Below, piece by piece: positions 40,628-50,600 of a stretch of 64,000 bases of DNA. Below the pieces are notes generated by a model. The model searched no databases. It was not told where the DNA came from and saw nothing but the letters and a program-made list of their open reading frames with translations. The stretch is from assembly GCF_034521165.1 (NCBI RefSeq), contig NZ_JAXHMV010000013.1, forward strand, positions 124,001-188,000, given 5' to 3'. A program made the translations under genes and the position numbers. The DNA is from Thiohalophilus sp. (GTDB taxonomy: Bacteria > Pseudomonadota > Gammaproteobacteria > UBA6429 > Thiohalophilaceae). Position 1 is the first letter of the stretch; each line of letters begins with the position of its first letter.

Positions 40628-41578
40628 CTATCGGTTTAAATGTTGTTCGATACTTTGCATTAACTGATCGGCGATATTCAGATCGTATAGTTCATCCAGT
40701 TCGCGAATACAGGTCGGCGAGGTGACGTTGATCTCGGTCAGATAATCGCCGATTACATCCAGTCCGACGAAGATCAGGCCCTTGTCGCGTAATACCGGGG
40801 CCACCTGTTGGCAGATACGGTAATCGTTGTCACTTAAAGCTACGCCCGCACCGCGTCCGCCCACGGCCAGGTTGGCGCGGGTCTCGCCGGCGGCCGGGAT
40901 GCGCGCCAGGGCATAGGGGATCGGTTCGCCGTCGATCAACAGGATGCGCTTGTCACCCTCGGTGATTTCGGGAATAAAGCGCTGCGCCATGATCAACCGC
41001 TGTCCGTGGCGGGTCATGGTCTCCAGAATAACGCCGGTATTAAGACCGGCCTGTTGCAGACGAAACACCGAACTGCCACCCATGCTGTCGAGCGGTTTGA
41101 CAATAATGTCCCCGTGCTTGTTCAAAAACTCGCGCAGTTGCGCCGGCTGGCTGCTGACCAGGGTCGGCGGCATGCAGTCGGCAAACCAGGCGGTGAACAG
41201 TTTTTCATTGGCGTCGCGCAGGCTCTGCGGTTTGTTGACCACCAGCACACCGCGCGCCTCGGCCAGTTCGAGCAGGTGCGTGGCATACAGAAAATCGAGA
41301 TCGAACGGCGGGTCCTTGCGCATCAGGATGACATCCAGCTCGTCCAGCGCCAGTGCCTGTTCGCTGCCCAGTTCGTACCAGTTATCGGGATCGGCCTGCA
41401 CGGTCAAAGGCCGGCTGCGGGCACCGGGGCGATTGCCATCGAGATAGAGATCGGGCTGCTCCATGTAATGCAGCTGCCAGCCCAGCCGGCTGGCGGCCAG
41501 CAGCATGGCCAGAGTGGAATCCTTTTTGTAGTTAATGGCCCCGATGGGGTCCATGACCACGCCGAGCTTGATAGTCAT
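40628..41578 (-). CDS. gshB: Glutathione synthetase
   Basis: ATP-grasp enzyme joining gamma-glutamylcysteine and glycine, 316 residues. Motifs: MDPIGAINYKKDSTLAML at the N-terminus, MRKDPPFDLDFLYATHLLE, the KPLDSMGGSSVFRL glycine-rich loop and GLDVIGDYLTEINVTSPTC at the Mg/ATP site. Follows gshA by 4 bases, so both steps of glutathione synthesis are in one transcript. The product feeds the Prx-Grx and glutathione reductase encoded at 16325-18624. Confidence 0.97.
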   Translation of the reverse strand: MTIKLGVVMDPIGAINYKKDSTLAMLLAASRLGWQLHYMEQPDLYLDGNRPGARSRPLTVQADPDNWYELGSEQALALDELDVILMRKDPPFDLDFLYATHLLELAEARGVLVVNKPQSLRDANEKLFTAWFADCMPPTLVSSQPAQLREFLNKHGDIIVKPLDSMGGSSVFRLQQAGLNTGVILETMTRHGQRLIMAQRFIPEITEGDKRILLIDGEPIPYALARIPAAGETRANLAVGGRGAGVALSDNDYRICQQVAPVLRDKGLIFVGLDVIGDYLTEINVTSPTCIRELDELYDLNIADQLMQSIEQHLNR

Positions 41579-41582
41579 GGGA

Positions 41583-42878
41583 TCAGGCGTGCTCGGCGTA
41601 TTCGCGGGCGGCGGCCAGCAGGGCCAGGCGGGCGATCACCCCGTAGGCATAGAAGCGATTGGGATCGGCGTCCGGTGCCTTGCTCTCGTCCGGGACGTTA
41701 CAGGTTTCGGCAAAGGCGAGCGGTTCGAAATGCATGCCCGGGGCGTTGAGGTTCTCGTTGGCGCCGCGTTCCTTGTGCACGCGATAGAAGCCGCCGACCA
41801 CGAAGTGATCCAGCATATAGACCACCGGTTCGGCCACCGCCTGCTGATCGCCCCAGGTTTCGAAGGTGTAGACCCCCTCCTGCATGATCACCTGGGTCAC
41901 GGCCTGACCGCCCTTGCTCTTGGACATGCGGGTGCGCTGCTTGCGATTGAGCTCCAGGGCCTCTTCGGCTGACTGCACCGCCATAATGCCCATGCCGTAG
42001 GTGCCGGCGTCGGCCTTGATGATGACATAGGGCGGTTTGTCGATGTTGTATTCATCGTACTTGGCCTGAATGTCGGCCAGCAGGCGCGTGACGTTTTTGT
42101 GCAGGCACTCTTCGCCCTCGCGTTTCATGAAGTTGATCTCGCCGCAGTTGCGAAACAGGGGGTCGATCAGCCAGGGATCGATCTCGGCCATGGCGGCAAA
42201 TTCGCTGGCGACCCTGCGATAATGGGCAAAGTGTTCGGACTTGAGGCGATCGGCCCAGCCCAGGTTGAGCGGCGGGATCACTTTCTGTTCCAGTTCTTCG
42301 AGCAGATCCGGCCGGCCGCCGGACAGATCGTTATTGAGCAGGGCGACACAGGGATCGAAATCCCCGATCTTCAATCGGTCGCCGTCGCGCTCGGGTTTTT
42401 CCAGCAGCACCTCGCGTCCGGAAGGCAGCTTGATGGTCTGTGGCAGATCCATATCCTCAGTGAGACTGGCAACACGGACCTCGAAACCGCCCTTGCGCAG
42501 GATATCCGTCAGCGTCGCGACACTTTCCATATAATAAGTGTTGCGGGTGTGGCTTTCGGGAATCAACAGGACCTTGGCGGCATCGGGGCAGACCCGTTCC
42601 ACGGCCGCCTGGGCCGCCTGAATACAGAGCGGCATGAAGGCCTCGTTGAGATTGTTGAAGCCGGCCGGGAACAGGTTGGTGTCGACCGGCGCCAGCTTGA
42701 AACCGGCGTTGCGCAGATCCACCGAGGCGTAAAACGGCGCCGGGGTCTTGAGCCACTCGCTGCGAAACCAGGCTTCGATATGGGCCTGGTGAGTCAGCAG
42801 ATGGGACTCGATGTCGTGTAGTGGACCCGACAGGGCGGTGGTCAGATGGGGAACGGCATGCAGATGTTCAACACTCAT
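41583..42878 (-). CDS. gshA: Glutamate-cysteine ligase, GshA type III
   Basis: First enzyme of glutathione synthesis. The 431-residue protein belongs to the proteobacterial family distinct from E. coli GshA: FYASVDLRNAGFKLAPVDTN, FPAGFNNLNEAFMPLCIQAA, KVLLIPESHTRNTYYMES and VIIKADAGTYGMGIMAVQSA. The ATG at 42878 is preferred over a GTG four codons upstream; neither has a strong ribosome site. First gene of the minus-strand block gshA-gshB-apbE-NusG-II. Confidence 0.95.
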   Translation of the reverse strand: MSVEHLHAVPHLTTALSGPLHDIESHLLTHQAHIEAWFRSEWLKTPAPFYASVDLRNAGFKLAPVDTNLFPAGFNNLNEAFMPLCIQAAQAAVERVCPDAAKVLLIPESHTRNTYYMESVATLTDILRKGGFEVRVASLTEDMDLPQTIKLPSGREVLLEKPERDGDRLKIGDFDPCVALLNNDLSGGRPDLLEELEQKVIPPLNLGWADRLKSEHFAHYRRVASEFAAMAEIDPWLIDPLFRNCGEINFMKREGEECLHKNVTRLLADIQAKYDEYNIDKPPYVIIKADAGTYGMGIMAVQSAEEALELNRKQRTRMSKSKGGQAVTQVIMQEGVYTFETWGDQQAVAEPVVYMLDHFVVGGFYRVHKERGANENLNAPGMHFEPLAFAETCNVPDESKAPDADPNRFYAYGVIARLALLAAAREYAEHA

Positions 42879-43122
42879 GGATTTTCTCACTGGCTTTTCA
42901 CAACCTCAATATAGTGAAATACTACCCCAACTTGGCGCCGGGCGCAGGCCCATCCGTCCCCGGTGAATCAATAACAAAATAAAGTATCGACAGAACCTGC
43001 CGTTATAAGCTGGAACATGTCCCTGAGGACTGCATTCTCCTGATCCGGAGTCCGGGTAACCGTTAGGCGCAGATGAAATTATTGAGAAAATATACGGACT
43101 TATGGATTGTTTCTCAAATCTG

Positions 43123-43152
43123 TGTTAAATATCTGCAACGCTGGACTATACT
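43123..43152 (+). promoter_or_regulatory. Possible sigma-70 promoter of the pil-chp operon
   Basis: TATACT (43147-43152) matches the -10 consensus in 5 of 6; TGTTAA (43123-43128) is a weak -35 at 18-base spacing. It lies 81 bases before the pilG ATG in the divergent gshA-pilG gap (42879-43232), which holds no gene. Confidence 0.35.
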
Positions 43153-43232
43153 GGGTTTATGAGAATGAGAACAATTTCCAAATTCGTCCAGCCATACAAC
43201 GCAGGTGGATACAGGTGTTGGCAGAGCAAGCA

Positions 43233-43616
43233 ATGACAGACAGTTATGAAGGTCTCAAGGTCCTGGTCATCGATGACAGCAAGACAATCCGCCGGACCGC
43301 CGAGACACTGTTAAAAAAAGTGGGGTGTGAGGTCATCACCGCCGAGGACGGCTTTGAAGCCCTGTCCAAGATAGCGGATACCCATCCGGACATTATATTT
43401 GTCGATATTATGATGCCCCGACTCGACGGTTATCAGACCACGGCCCTGATCAAGAACAACAAGGTTTTTCGGCAGACCCCGGTGGTCATGCTGTCCAGCA
43501 AGGACGGTCTGTTCGATCGGGCGCGCGGGCGCATCGTCGGCTCGGAACAATACCTGACCAAGCCTTTTACCAAGGAAGAGCTGCTCGGGGCGATCAAGTC
43601 CCTGGTCCTGGAATAA
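43233..43616 (+). CDS. pilG: Twitching-motility response regulator PilG
   Basis: Stand-alone CheY-like receiver, 127 residues from the ATG at 43233 (LKVLVIDDSKTIRRTAETLL, FVDIMMPRLDGYQTTALIK with the phosphoacceptor Asp, VVMLSSKDGLFDRARGRIVG and YLTKPFTKEEL). The text matches PilG closely. In Pseudomonas PilG is phosphorylated by ChpA and promotes pilus extension and cAMP signalling. An in-frame GTG six codons earlier is an alternative start. First gene of pilGHIJK-chpABC. Confidence 0.95.
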   Translation: MTDSYEGLKVLVIDDSKTIRRTAETLLKKVGCEVITAEDGFEALSKIADTHPDIIFVDIMMPRLDGYQTTALIKNNKVFRQTPVVMLSSKDGLFDRARGRIVGSEQYLTKPFTKEELLGAIKSLVLE

Positions 43617-43675
43617 GCTGGTGGCAACGGGATGTTGAGCAAGATAAAGTCAAGTTTTTCAGGAGGTTAAGCGAG

Positions 43676-44041
43676 ATGGCGCGGATATTGATTGTCGATG
43701 ACTCCCCGACCGAGACCCATGTGCTCAAGGGAGTGTTGGAGAAAAATGGCCACCAGGTCGATGCGGTGGATAATGCCGAGGCGGGTATCGCCCACACCAG
43801 GGAGACGCGCCCTGATCTGGTGCTGATGGATGTGGTGATGCCGGGGATGAACGGTTTTCAGGCGACCCGCGCGCTGAGCAAGGATCCCGACACCCAGAAT
43901 ATTCCGATCATTATCGTGACCACCAAGGATCAGGAAACCGATCGCGTCTGGGGGATGCGCCAGGGCGCCCGGGATTACATCACCAAGCCGGTGGACGAGA
44001 CGGAACTCAATAACAAGATCAACGCCGTTCTGGGCGGTTGA
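43676..44041 (+). CDS. pilH: Twitching-motility response regulator PilH
   Basis: Second CheY-like receiver, 121 residues: RILIVDDSPTETHVLKGVLE, LVLMDVVMPGMNGFQATRAL with the acceptor Asp, IIIVTTKDQETDRVWGMRQG and DYITKPVDETEL. The WGMRQGA stretch is typical of PilH. In Pseudomonas it acts as a phosphate sink and favours retraction. AGGAGG lies upstream of the ATG. It is 59 bases after pilG, and the next gene starts just after its stop. Confidence 0.95.
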   Translation: MARILIVDDSPTETHVLKGVLEKNGHQVDAVDNAEAGIAHTRETRPDLVLMDVVMPGMNGFQATRALSKDPDTQNIPIIIVTTKDQETDRVWGMRQGARDYITKPVDETELNNKINAVLGG

Positions 44042-44046
44042 GCGCG

Positions 44047-44598
44047 ATGGCGGCGGTTCAGAGCCAGGCGTCGTTTGCACTGCTGCAGGAGATCGAAACC
44101 CGCAGTCAGCAAAAAGCGCTGGGGCTGCCGCAGAAGCTCGAGGTCCGCCGGACCTGGTCGGGCATCGGGTTTCGTATCGGCGAGCAGTATCTGGTTTCGC
44201 CCACCGATGAGGTACTGGAAATCCTCAAATATCCGCCGTTGACCCGGGTGCCCAGCGCGCTGTCCTGGGTCAAGGGGATCGCCAATGTCCGCGGGAGTCT
44301 GGTACCGGTGATGGACCTCAAGGCGTTTCTCGGTGATGAGCCGATCAAACTGGCCCGCGAGTCGCGGGTCCTGGTGATCCAGCAGGGCGGCTTTACCAGT
44401 GGCCTGCTGGTGGAAGAAGTGCTGGGGATGCGTCATTTTTTTGAAGAAGAACGCAGTCAACAGCTGCCGGGGGTTTCCGAGAATCTGGCGCCGTATCTCG
44501 GCGGGGCGTTCAAACAGGGGAATCAGCTCTGGGGTATTTTCGATATGCGTAACCTGGCGAAAAGCCCCCGGTTTATGGAAGTCGCCTCACGCGGTTAG
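44047..44598 (+). CDS. pilI: CheW-like adaptor PilI
   Basis: A 183-residue CheW-domain adaptor that links the PilJ receptor to the ChpA kinase: GFRIGEQYLVSPTDEVLEIL, VPSALSWVKGIANVRGSLVP, VMDLKAFLG and GLLVEEVLGMRHFF. The ATG at 44047 is used; a TTG at 44038 overlapping the pilH stop is possible. Confidence 0.93.
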   Translation: MAAVQSQASFALLQEIETRSQQKALGLPQKLEVRRTWSGIGFRIGEQYLVSPTDEVLEILKYPPLTRVPSALSWVKGIANVRGSLVPVMDLKAFLGDEPIKLARESRVLVIQQGGFTSGLLVEEVLGMRHFFEEERSQQLPGVSENLAPYLGGAFKQGNQLWGIFDMRNLAKSPRFMEVASRG

Positions 44599-44693
44599 AG
44601 GTGTCATGCAACAGCCTGTTCCGGCAAGGCGAGACGGGGCTGGACAACGAAAACAATGCCGGCAGGCACGAATGCGATGGCAGGAGTAAAGCA

Positions 44694-46721
44694 ATGAAAT
44701 TCAAAGGTCTCACTCTTAAAGGAGAAATACCGACAGGCCGTCTGATCGCGCTATTGGGATTTGCGCTGCTGGCGTCGGTATTGCTCATGGGCGGGAGCTT
44801 CTTCCTTAACGCCCAGAAAGAAGCGCAAGACGTGGAATACATCAACCGTACCGGTGGTCAGCGGGTTCTCTCGCAGGAGATTGCCAAGTTCGCCAGCCAG
44901 GCGGCGCGCGGTGAACTGGATGCCTTCCCGAAACTCTCCCGGGTGCGTAACCAGTTCGAGGATATTGTCCGCTGGCAATCACAACGGACCCCGCCGGAAG
45001 CCCGTGCCGAGCTGAACGAGCTGAACAAGTCCTGGCAGCAGTATCGCAATAACGTGGATGTTATTTTGAAAAACCGCGACGTGGTGACCACCATGCGCGA
45101 ACATATCCAGAACATCAACGAACAGATTCCGAACCTGCTGGCGCTGTCCGACGAGGTGGTCGCGACCATGACCGAACAGCAGGCCCCGGCGGATCAGGTC
45201 TATATCGCCACCCGCCAGTTGATGTTGACCCAGCGTATTCACAGTAACGTTAACCGGGTCCTGGCCGGGGGCGAGGAAGCGGTGACCGCCGCGGACCGTT
45301 TCGGTCGGGATGCCGCATTGTTCGGTCGGGTTATCGAGGACATGTTGCGCGGTAATCGCAACATGGGCATTCGACGCATCACCGACCCCGCCTCGCGCGA
45401 GAAGCTGGAGCAGGTGCGGGAACAGTTCCGTTCACTGCGCAGCCAGGTCGGCGGGATTCTGGAGCGTTCACCGGAAATGTTCGACGTCTCCAATGCGGCC
45501 GAAGGGGTGCTCAACCAGTCCGATATGGTGCTGGCCAACATCGAGCAACTGGGTGATGCCTACACCAGTGCAATCAAGCTGCGCTACGAGACCCTGCTGG
45601 TTTATGCCTTCGCGGCGTTGACCCTGGTGCTGTTGATTCTGATGGGGATTCTCTACTGGCGCGATTCGCGTAAACGATTGCAGGAGATCGAGCAACAGCG
45701 TTCGGAGATCGCCCAGACCAACGCGCAGAACCAGGAAGCGATCCTGCGACTGCTGGATGAAATGGGTGACCTGGCCGACGGTGACCTGACCGTGAACGCA
45801 ACGGTCACCGAGGACATTACCGGCGCCATTGCCGACTCCATCAACTACGCCATCGACGCCCTGCGCGGCCTGGTATCGGCGATCAACGATACCACCCAGC
45901 AGGTTTCCTCGGCGGCGCAGCAGACCCAGGCGACCGCCATGCATCTGGCCGAGGCCTCGGACCATCAGGCCCAGCAGATCACCGGCGCCAGTACCGCGAT
46001 TAACGAAATGGCGGTCTCCATCGAAGGCGTATCCAATAACGCGACCGAACTGGCTGACGAAGCCCAGCGCGCGGTACAGATTGCGGGCAAGGGTTCCGAC
46101 GCGGTGCAACGCACCATCCACGGGATGGACACCATCCGCGAGCAGATTCAGGAAACCTCCAAACGTATCAAGCGTCTGGGTGAATCCTCGCAGGAAATCG
46201 GTGACATCGTGGAACTGATCAACGACATCGCCGAGCAGACCAACATCCTGGCTCTGAACGCCGCCATCCAGGCGGCCATGGCCGGTGAAGCGGGCCGCGG
46301 TTTTGCGGTGGTTGCGGACGAGGTACAGCGACTGGCGGAACGCTCCGGTGACGCGACCCGGCAGATCGATGCCCTGGTAAAAGCGATCCAGTCGGACACC
46401 AACGAAGCGGTGGCGTCGATGGAAGAAAGTACCGCCGGGGTAGTTCACGGGGCCAAGCTGGCCCAGGACGCCGGTACCGCCCTGGAAGAAATCGAATCGG
46501 TCTCCAGCAATCTGGCGGAACTGATCGAGCACATCTCCAATGCGGCGAAACAGCAGGCGACAGCGGCCACCAACATTTCCGACACCATGAACGTCATTCA
46601 GGAGATCACCACCCAGACCTCGGCCGGGACCAACGAGACCGCGGCTTCCATCGGGAACCTGGCCGAACTGGCGAACGAACTGCGCCATTCCGTTGCCGGC
46701 TTCCGCCTGCCGCAGCAATAA
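44694..46721 (+). CDS. pilJ: Methyl-accepting chemotaxis protein PilJ
   Basis: Membrane chemoreceptor of the Chp system, 675 residues. It has a cytoplasmic start, a first membrane helix (LIALLGFALLASVLLMGGSF) and two PilJ-type helical sensory repeats (about 40-300; both contain the GGQRVLSQEIAKFASQA / TRQLMLTQRIHSNVNRVLAG pattern). A second membrane helix follows (LLVYAFAALTLVLLILMGIL), then HAMP-like and long coiled-coil signalling domains with the tip DIAEQTNILALNAAIQAAMA. AGGAG precedes the ATG at 44694; a GTG frame opening at 44601 is rejected. Confidence 0.95.
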   Translation: MKFKGLTLKGEIPTGRLIALLGFALLASVLLMGGSFFLNAQKEAQDVEYINRTGGQRVLSQEIAKFASQAARGELDAFPKLSRVRNQFEDIVRWQSQRTPPEARAELNELNKSWQQYRNNVDVILKNRDVVTTMREHIQNINEQIPNLLALSDEVVATMTEQQAPADQVYIATRQLMLTQRIHSNVNRVLAGGEEAVTAADRFGRDAALFGRVIEDMLRGNRNMGIRRITDPASREKLEQVREQFRSLRSQVGGILERSPEMFDVSNAAEGVLNQSDMVLANIEQLGDAYTSAIKLRYETLLVYAFAALTLVLLILMGILYWRDSRKRLQEIEQQRSEIAQTNAQNQEAILRLLDEMGDLADGDLTVNATVTEDITGAIADSINYAIDALRGLVSAINDTTQQVSSAAQQTQATAMHLAEASDHQAQQITGASTAINEMAVSIEGVSNNATELADEAQRAVQIAGKGSDAVQRTIHGMDTIREQIQETSKRIKRLGESSQEIGDIVELINDIAEQTNILALNAAIQAAMAGEAGRGFAVVADEVQRLAERSGDATRQIDALVKAIQSDTNEAVASMEESTAGVVHGAKLAQDAGTALEEIESVSSNLAELIEHISNAAKQQATAATNISDTMNVIQEITTQTSAGTNETAASIGNLAELANELRHSVAGFRLPQQ

Positions 46722-46748
46722 GCGCGCGCCGTACGGGAGGAAGATCGA

Positions 46749-47639
46749 TTGACGGCTGTGCAGAACAAACCGTTGCCGGACATGCCCCCATCCATGCAAA
46801 TGGATGAGGATCAGTTCGGCCGCTGGGCTGCCCTGCTGGAAGAGCGTACCGGGATACATCTGTCCGAGCGGCGCCGCTCCTTCCTGATTTCCAGCCTGAA
46901 CATTCGTATGCGCGAGCTGGGGCTGGATGATTACGAAGCTTATTTCCAGTATCTGACGACCGGCACTCGCGGTGCAGTGGAATGGGAGATTCTGGTCGAT
47001 CGCCTGACCGTGCACGAAACCCGTTTCTATCGCGATGATCAGGCGCTCAGCGTGGTGCGTCGCCATGCCCGTGAATGGCTGGAACAACATGCCGGCGAAC
47101 GCGAGCGTTTTGAACTGTGGAGTGTCGGCTGTGCCACCGGTGAAGAGGCCTATTCACTGGCAATTTTGCTCGATGATCTGTTCACCCGCAGTGGCAGCCA
47201 GGCGTATCTGGGCATTACGGCGACCGACGTCAGCACGGCGTCTTTGAGCGCGGGGCGCAAGGGCCTCTATCATCGCAACCGGATCAAGAATCTGCCCGAG
47301 GCATTACAGTCGCACTATTTTGAAAGTGTCGATGAGCAACACGTACAGGTTATCCCCGCGCTTCAGCAGCGGGTCTGTTTTATGCGCCAGAATCTGTTGG
47401 AGCTGGAACAGGCGCGCATGGGGCAAATGGATATTATTTTTTGTCAGAATGTGCTGATCTATTTCCCGCGCGAACGGCGCCTACAGATTCTCGATTACCT
47501 GGTAGAACATCTCAAACCGGGTGGTCTGCTGGTCCTGGGCGCCGGCGAGATCATTGACTGGCAGAATCCGCACGTCTACAGCGAAAGCTTTCAGGGCGTA
47601 CTTGCCTATCGGCGGGTTGCACAGGAGTTCGGAGCATGA
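46749..47639 (+). CDS. pilK: CheR-type protein methyltransferase PilK
   Basis: SAM-dependent methyltransferase that methylates glutamates of PilJ, 296 residues. N-terminal helical CheR domain (LLEERTGIHLSERRRSFLIS), SAM-binding WSVGCATGEEAYSLAILLDD, then MDIIFCQNVLIYFPRERRLQ and LVLGAGEII. A TTG start is supported by GGAGG at 46736-46740, eight bases upstream; later GTG and ATG codons lack such a site. The stop overlaps the chpA start by 4 bases. Confidence 0.94.
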   Translation: MTAVQNKPLPDMPPSMQMDEDQFGRWAALLEERTGIHLSERRRSFLISSLNIRMRELGLDDYEAYFQYLTTGTRGAVEWEILVDRLTVHETRFYRDDQALSVVRRHAREWLEQHAGERERFELWSVGCATGEEAYSLAILLDDLFTRSGSQAYLGITATDVSTASLSAGRKGLYHRNRIKNLPEALQSHYFESVDEQHVQVIPALQQRVCFMRQNLLELEQARMGQMDIIFCQNVLIYFPRERRLQILDYLVEHLKPGGLLVLGAGEIIDWQNPHVYSESFQGVLAYRRVAQEFGA

Positions 47640-50600
47640 GTGTGGATAACGGACTCGATCTCAACACCTTGAGCTGGGTTAAATCGGAACTGGACGATAC
47701 CCTGGGGCAGGCGCGTTCCTCGCTCGAGGTGTTTGTCGAGGACGAGGCCGACGAAACCCAGCTGCAATTTGTCAAAAACTATCTGCACCAGGTCTACGGA
47801 ACCCTGCAGATGGTCGAGTTGTACGGTGCCGCCCTGGCCGCCGAGGAAATGGAAAAACTCACCGACAGCCTTCTGGAAGGCAAGATCGGTAACCGCAATG
47901 ATGCCTTTGAGGTGTTGATGCGGGGTATCCTGCAACTGCCCGATTATCTCGATCATCTGCTGGCCGGCCATCATGACATGCCGATGGTCTTGCTGCCGCT
48001 GCTCAATGATCTGCGCGCGGCCCGTGGTGAGGCCCTGCTTTCCGAAAATGCGCTGTTCAATCCCGATCTGGCGGTCAAGGCACCGTCGAATGAGACGATC
48101 ACCGGCGAAAACATCAGCGATCTGACCCGCAAGCTGCGGCATAACTATCATCTGGGGTTACTGGGCTGGTTCCGGGATCGCGACAGTGATGCCTCGCTGG
48201 CACGCATTGCCGAGGTGATCGACACCCTGCGCGAATCAGCTACCGAAGAAGAGATCAATCGTCTGCTGTGGGTGGCCGGCGGTCTGGTGGAAAGTCTGCG
48301 TCAGGGCGGTCTGGACAGTAATGTCTCTATCAAGCTGTTGCTCGGACAACTGGATCGCCAGTTCAAGAAAATCATCGACAACGGTGTGACCGCGCTCAGT
48401 CATGAACCGCCTGCCGAGTTGTTGAAGAACCTGCTGTATTACGTGGCCAATTCCCGCTCGGAAGGCGACCTGACCCGTGAGATTAAACAGGCCTTCAACC
48501 TGGAAGATGTGCTGCCGGATACCAGCACCCTGGAACGGGCGCGTGCCGATCTGACCGGTCCCAACGCGCAGTTGATGCATACCGTCTCCACGGTGCTGCT
48601 TGAGGATCTGACCCGGATCAAGGATAACCTGGATCTGTTCGTGCGCGCCGAAGAGCGGCATATTGATGAACTCAAACCCCTTTGCGCCACGCTCAAACAG
48701 ATGGGCGATACCCTGGGTATGCTGGGGCTGGGGGTGCAGCGTAATGTGCTCAACGAACAGCTCGAGATCCTCGAGGCGATGGTCAACGGCGAACGCGAGG
48801 TCGATGACAATACCCTGATGGACATGGCCGGGGCAATGCTGTCGATCGAGAATTCACTGGGTGAAATGGCGACAGCCCGGGCTGCTAACGAAGAATATGA
48901 TGAATCGGCCGACAAGACCCAGAGCGCCGAGCGCTTGCAGGGGGTCGAACGACAGAAACTGCTGCAAACCGTTATCGAGCAGGCCAAGATCGAACTGGCC
49001 AGGGTCAAGGAGTCACTCAGCGATTTCAGCCGCAAGCCGGGTAATCGCGAGGTCCTTGATAACGTGCCGCAGATTCTCGAACAGATTCGCGGCAGTATCC
49101 TGATCCTCGATCTGGAGCGGGCCGCCGGCCAGCTGCACCGAATCAATGGTTATATTCACCGCTTGCATAGCGGCGAGGCGGGCGCCGATGAAGACAGCAT
49201 GGAGCATCTGGCCGATGCGATCAGCAGCATCGAGTATTATCTTGAATCGCTGGCCGGCAAGTGGGGCAATCCCGATGCCATTCTCGAGGTGGCCGAACAG
49301 AGCCTGGCCAAACTCGAACAGGGTGGCGTCGCGCCGTCGACCCCCCCCGGTCCTGCGCCGGCGGCCGATAACACCCAGCCGGATCTGGCAATTCCCGAGG
49401 ATCTCGAATCCGGTCCGGTGGATGAAGATACACTGGTGGATCTGCCGGCTCCCGGGGAGGACGACTCCCTGCAACTCGAACTGGATGACGAGACTGCCAG
49501 CGAGGAAGAGGACTCCCTGACCCTGCAGATCGAACAACCCGAGCTGGAGGAGCCGGATCGCGAAGAACAGATCCTGGCCAACAGCACCGATGACACCCTC
49601 AACGATCTGCAGCAGGAGGAGGAGATCTCCCTCAGCTCGCCGTTACCCGAAGCCGCTGACGATGACGACGATGAACAGAGCATCGTTCTGGAAACGCTCG
49701 ATGATCTCAACGTCAACTTCGATAACCTGGACGATATCGGCCTGGAAAGCGATACGGGCGGCCAGGCCGATGCCCTGAGTTTAGAGGCATCGGACTCGGC
49801 ACAATTCGATCTGGGCGAGCTTGCTGCGGAGTTCGAAGAGGGTGGCGAACCGGCTGGTGACGAGGCAGCGTCGGGGATAAGTGCGGCCGAACCGGCGCCA
49901 GAAGTGGAAGCGGAACCGGAACCGGAAACGGAAACGGAACCGGAATTAGAACCCGAACCCGCTACTTCGTTCGAAGCCGAAGCCGTAACCTCGTCAGCGA
50001 GTCTAAGTGCGCCGGCCATCGATGAGGTCGATGACGAGATCATTGAAATCTTCATGGAAGAGGCTGAAGAAGAACATGCCAATATCCAGCGGTTGTTACC
50101 GCAATGGATCAACAATCAGCAGGATGAAGCCGCGCTCAAGGATCTGCGCCGCTCTTTCCATACCCTCAAAGGCAGCGGCCGACTGGTCGGTGCCAGCGAT
50201 GTCGGTGAATTTGCCTGGGCGTTTGAAAACATGCTCAACCGGGTGATCGACAAGACCATTACTCCGGGCCCGGAAATGTTTCAGGTTCTCGAACGGGCCG
50301 AGCAAGCCCTGCCCGAGATGTTTGCCCTGTTTGCCAAAAAAGAACGGCCACCGCAAAGCCTCCTGGCATTGATGGAATATGCCGACACCCTCCGCCAGGG
50401 AAAGCCGGTCGTGCTGGAGGACGCCGCTGAACCAGCGGCACCCGGGGTCGATCAGGCGTCAGAAGCGGAACCGGAACCGGAACCGGAAACGGAAACGGAA
50501 GCAGAAAAGGAACCGGAATTCGAAGCCGAAGTGCCGCAGGCAGAGAGGGCGGAAGCCGAAACCGAAGCGCCTGAATCTCCCGTCGCTGCGGAAGAACCGT

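Noticed and set aside
45468..47090. 540-aa minus-strand frame opposite pilJ/pilK
   Set aside because: Shadow of the coiled-coil repeats of pilJ; the plus-strand genes are fully supported by motifs.
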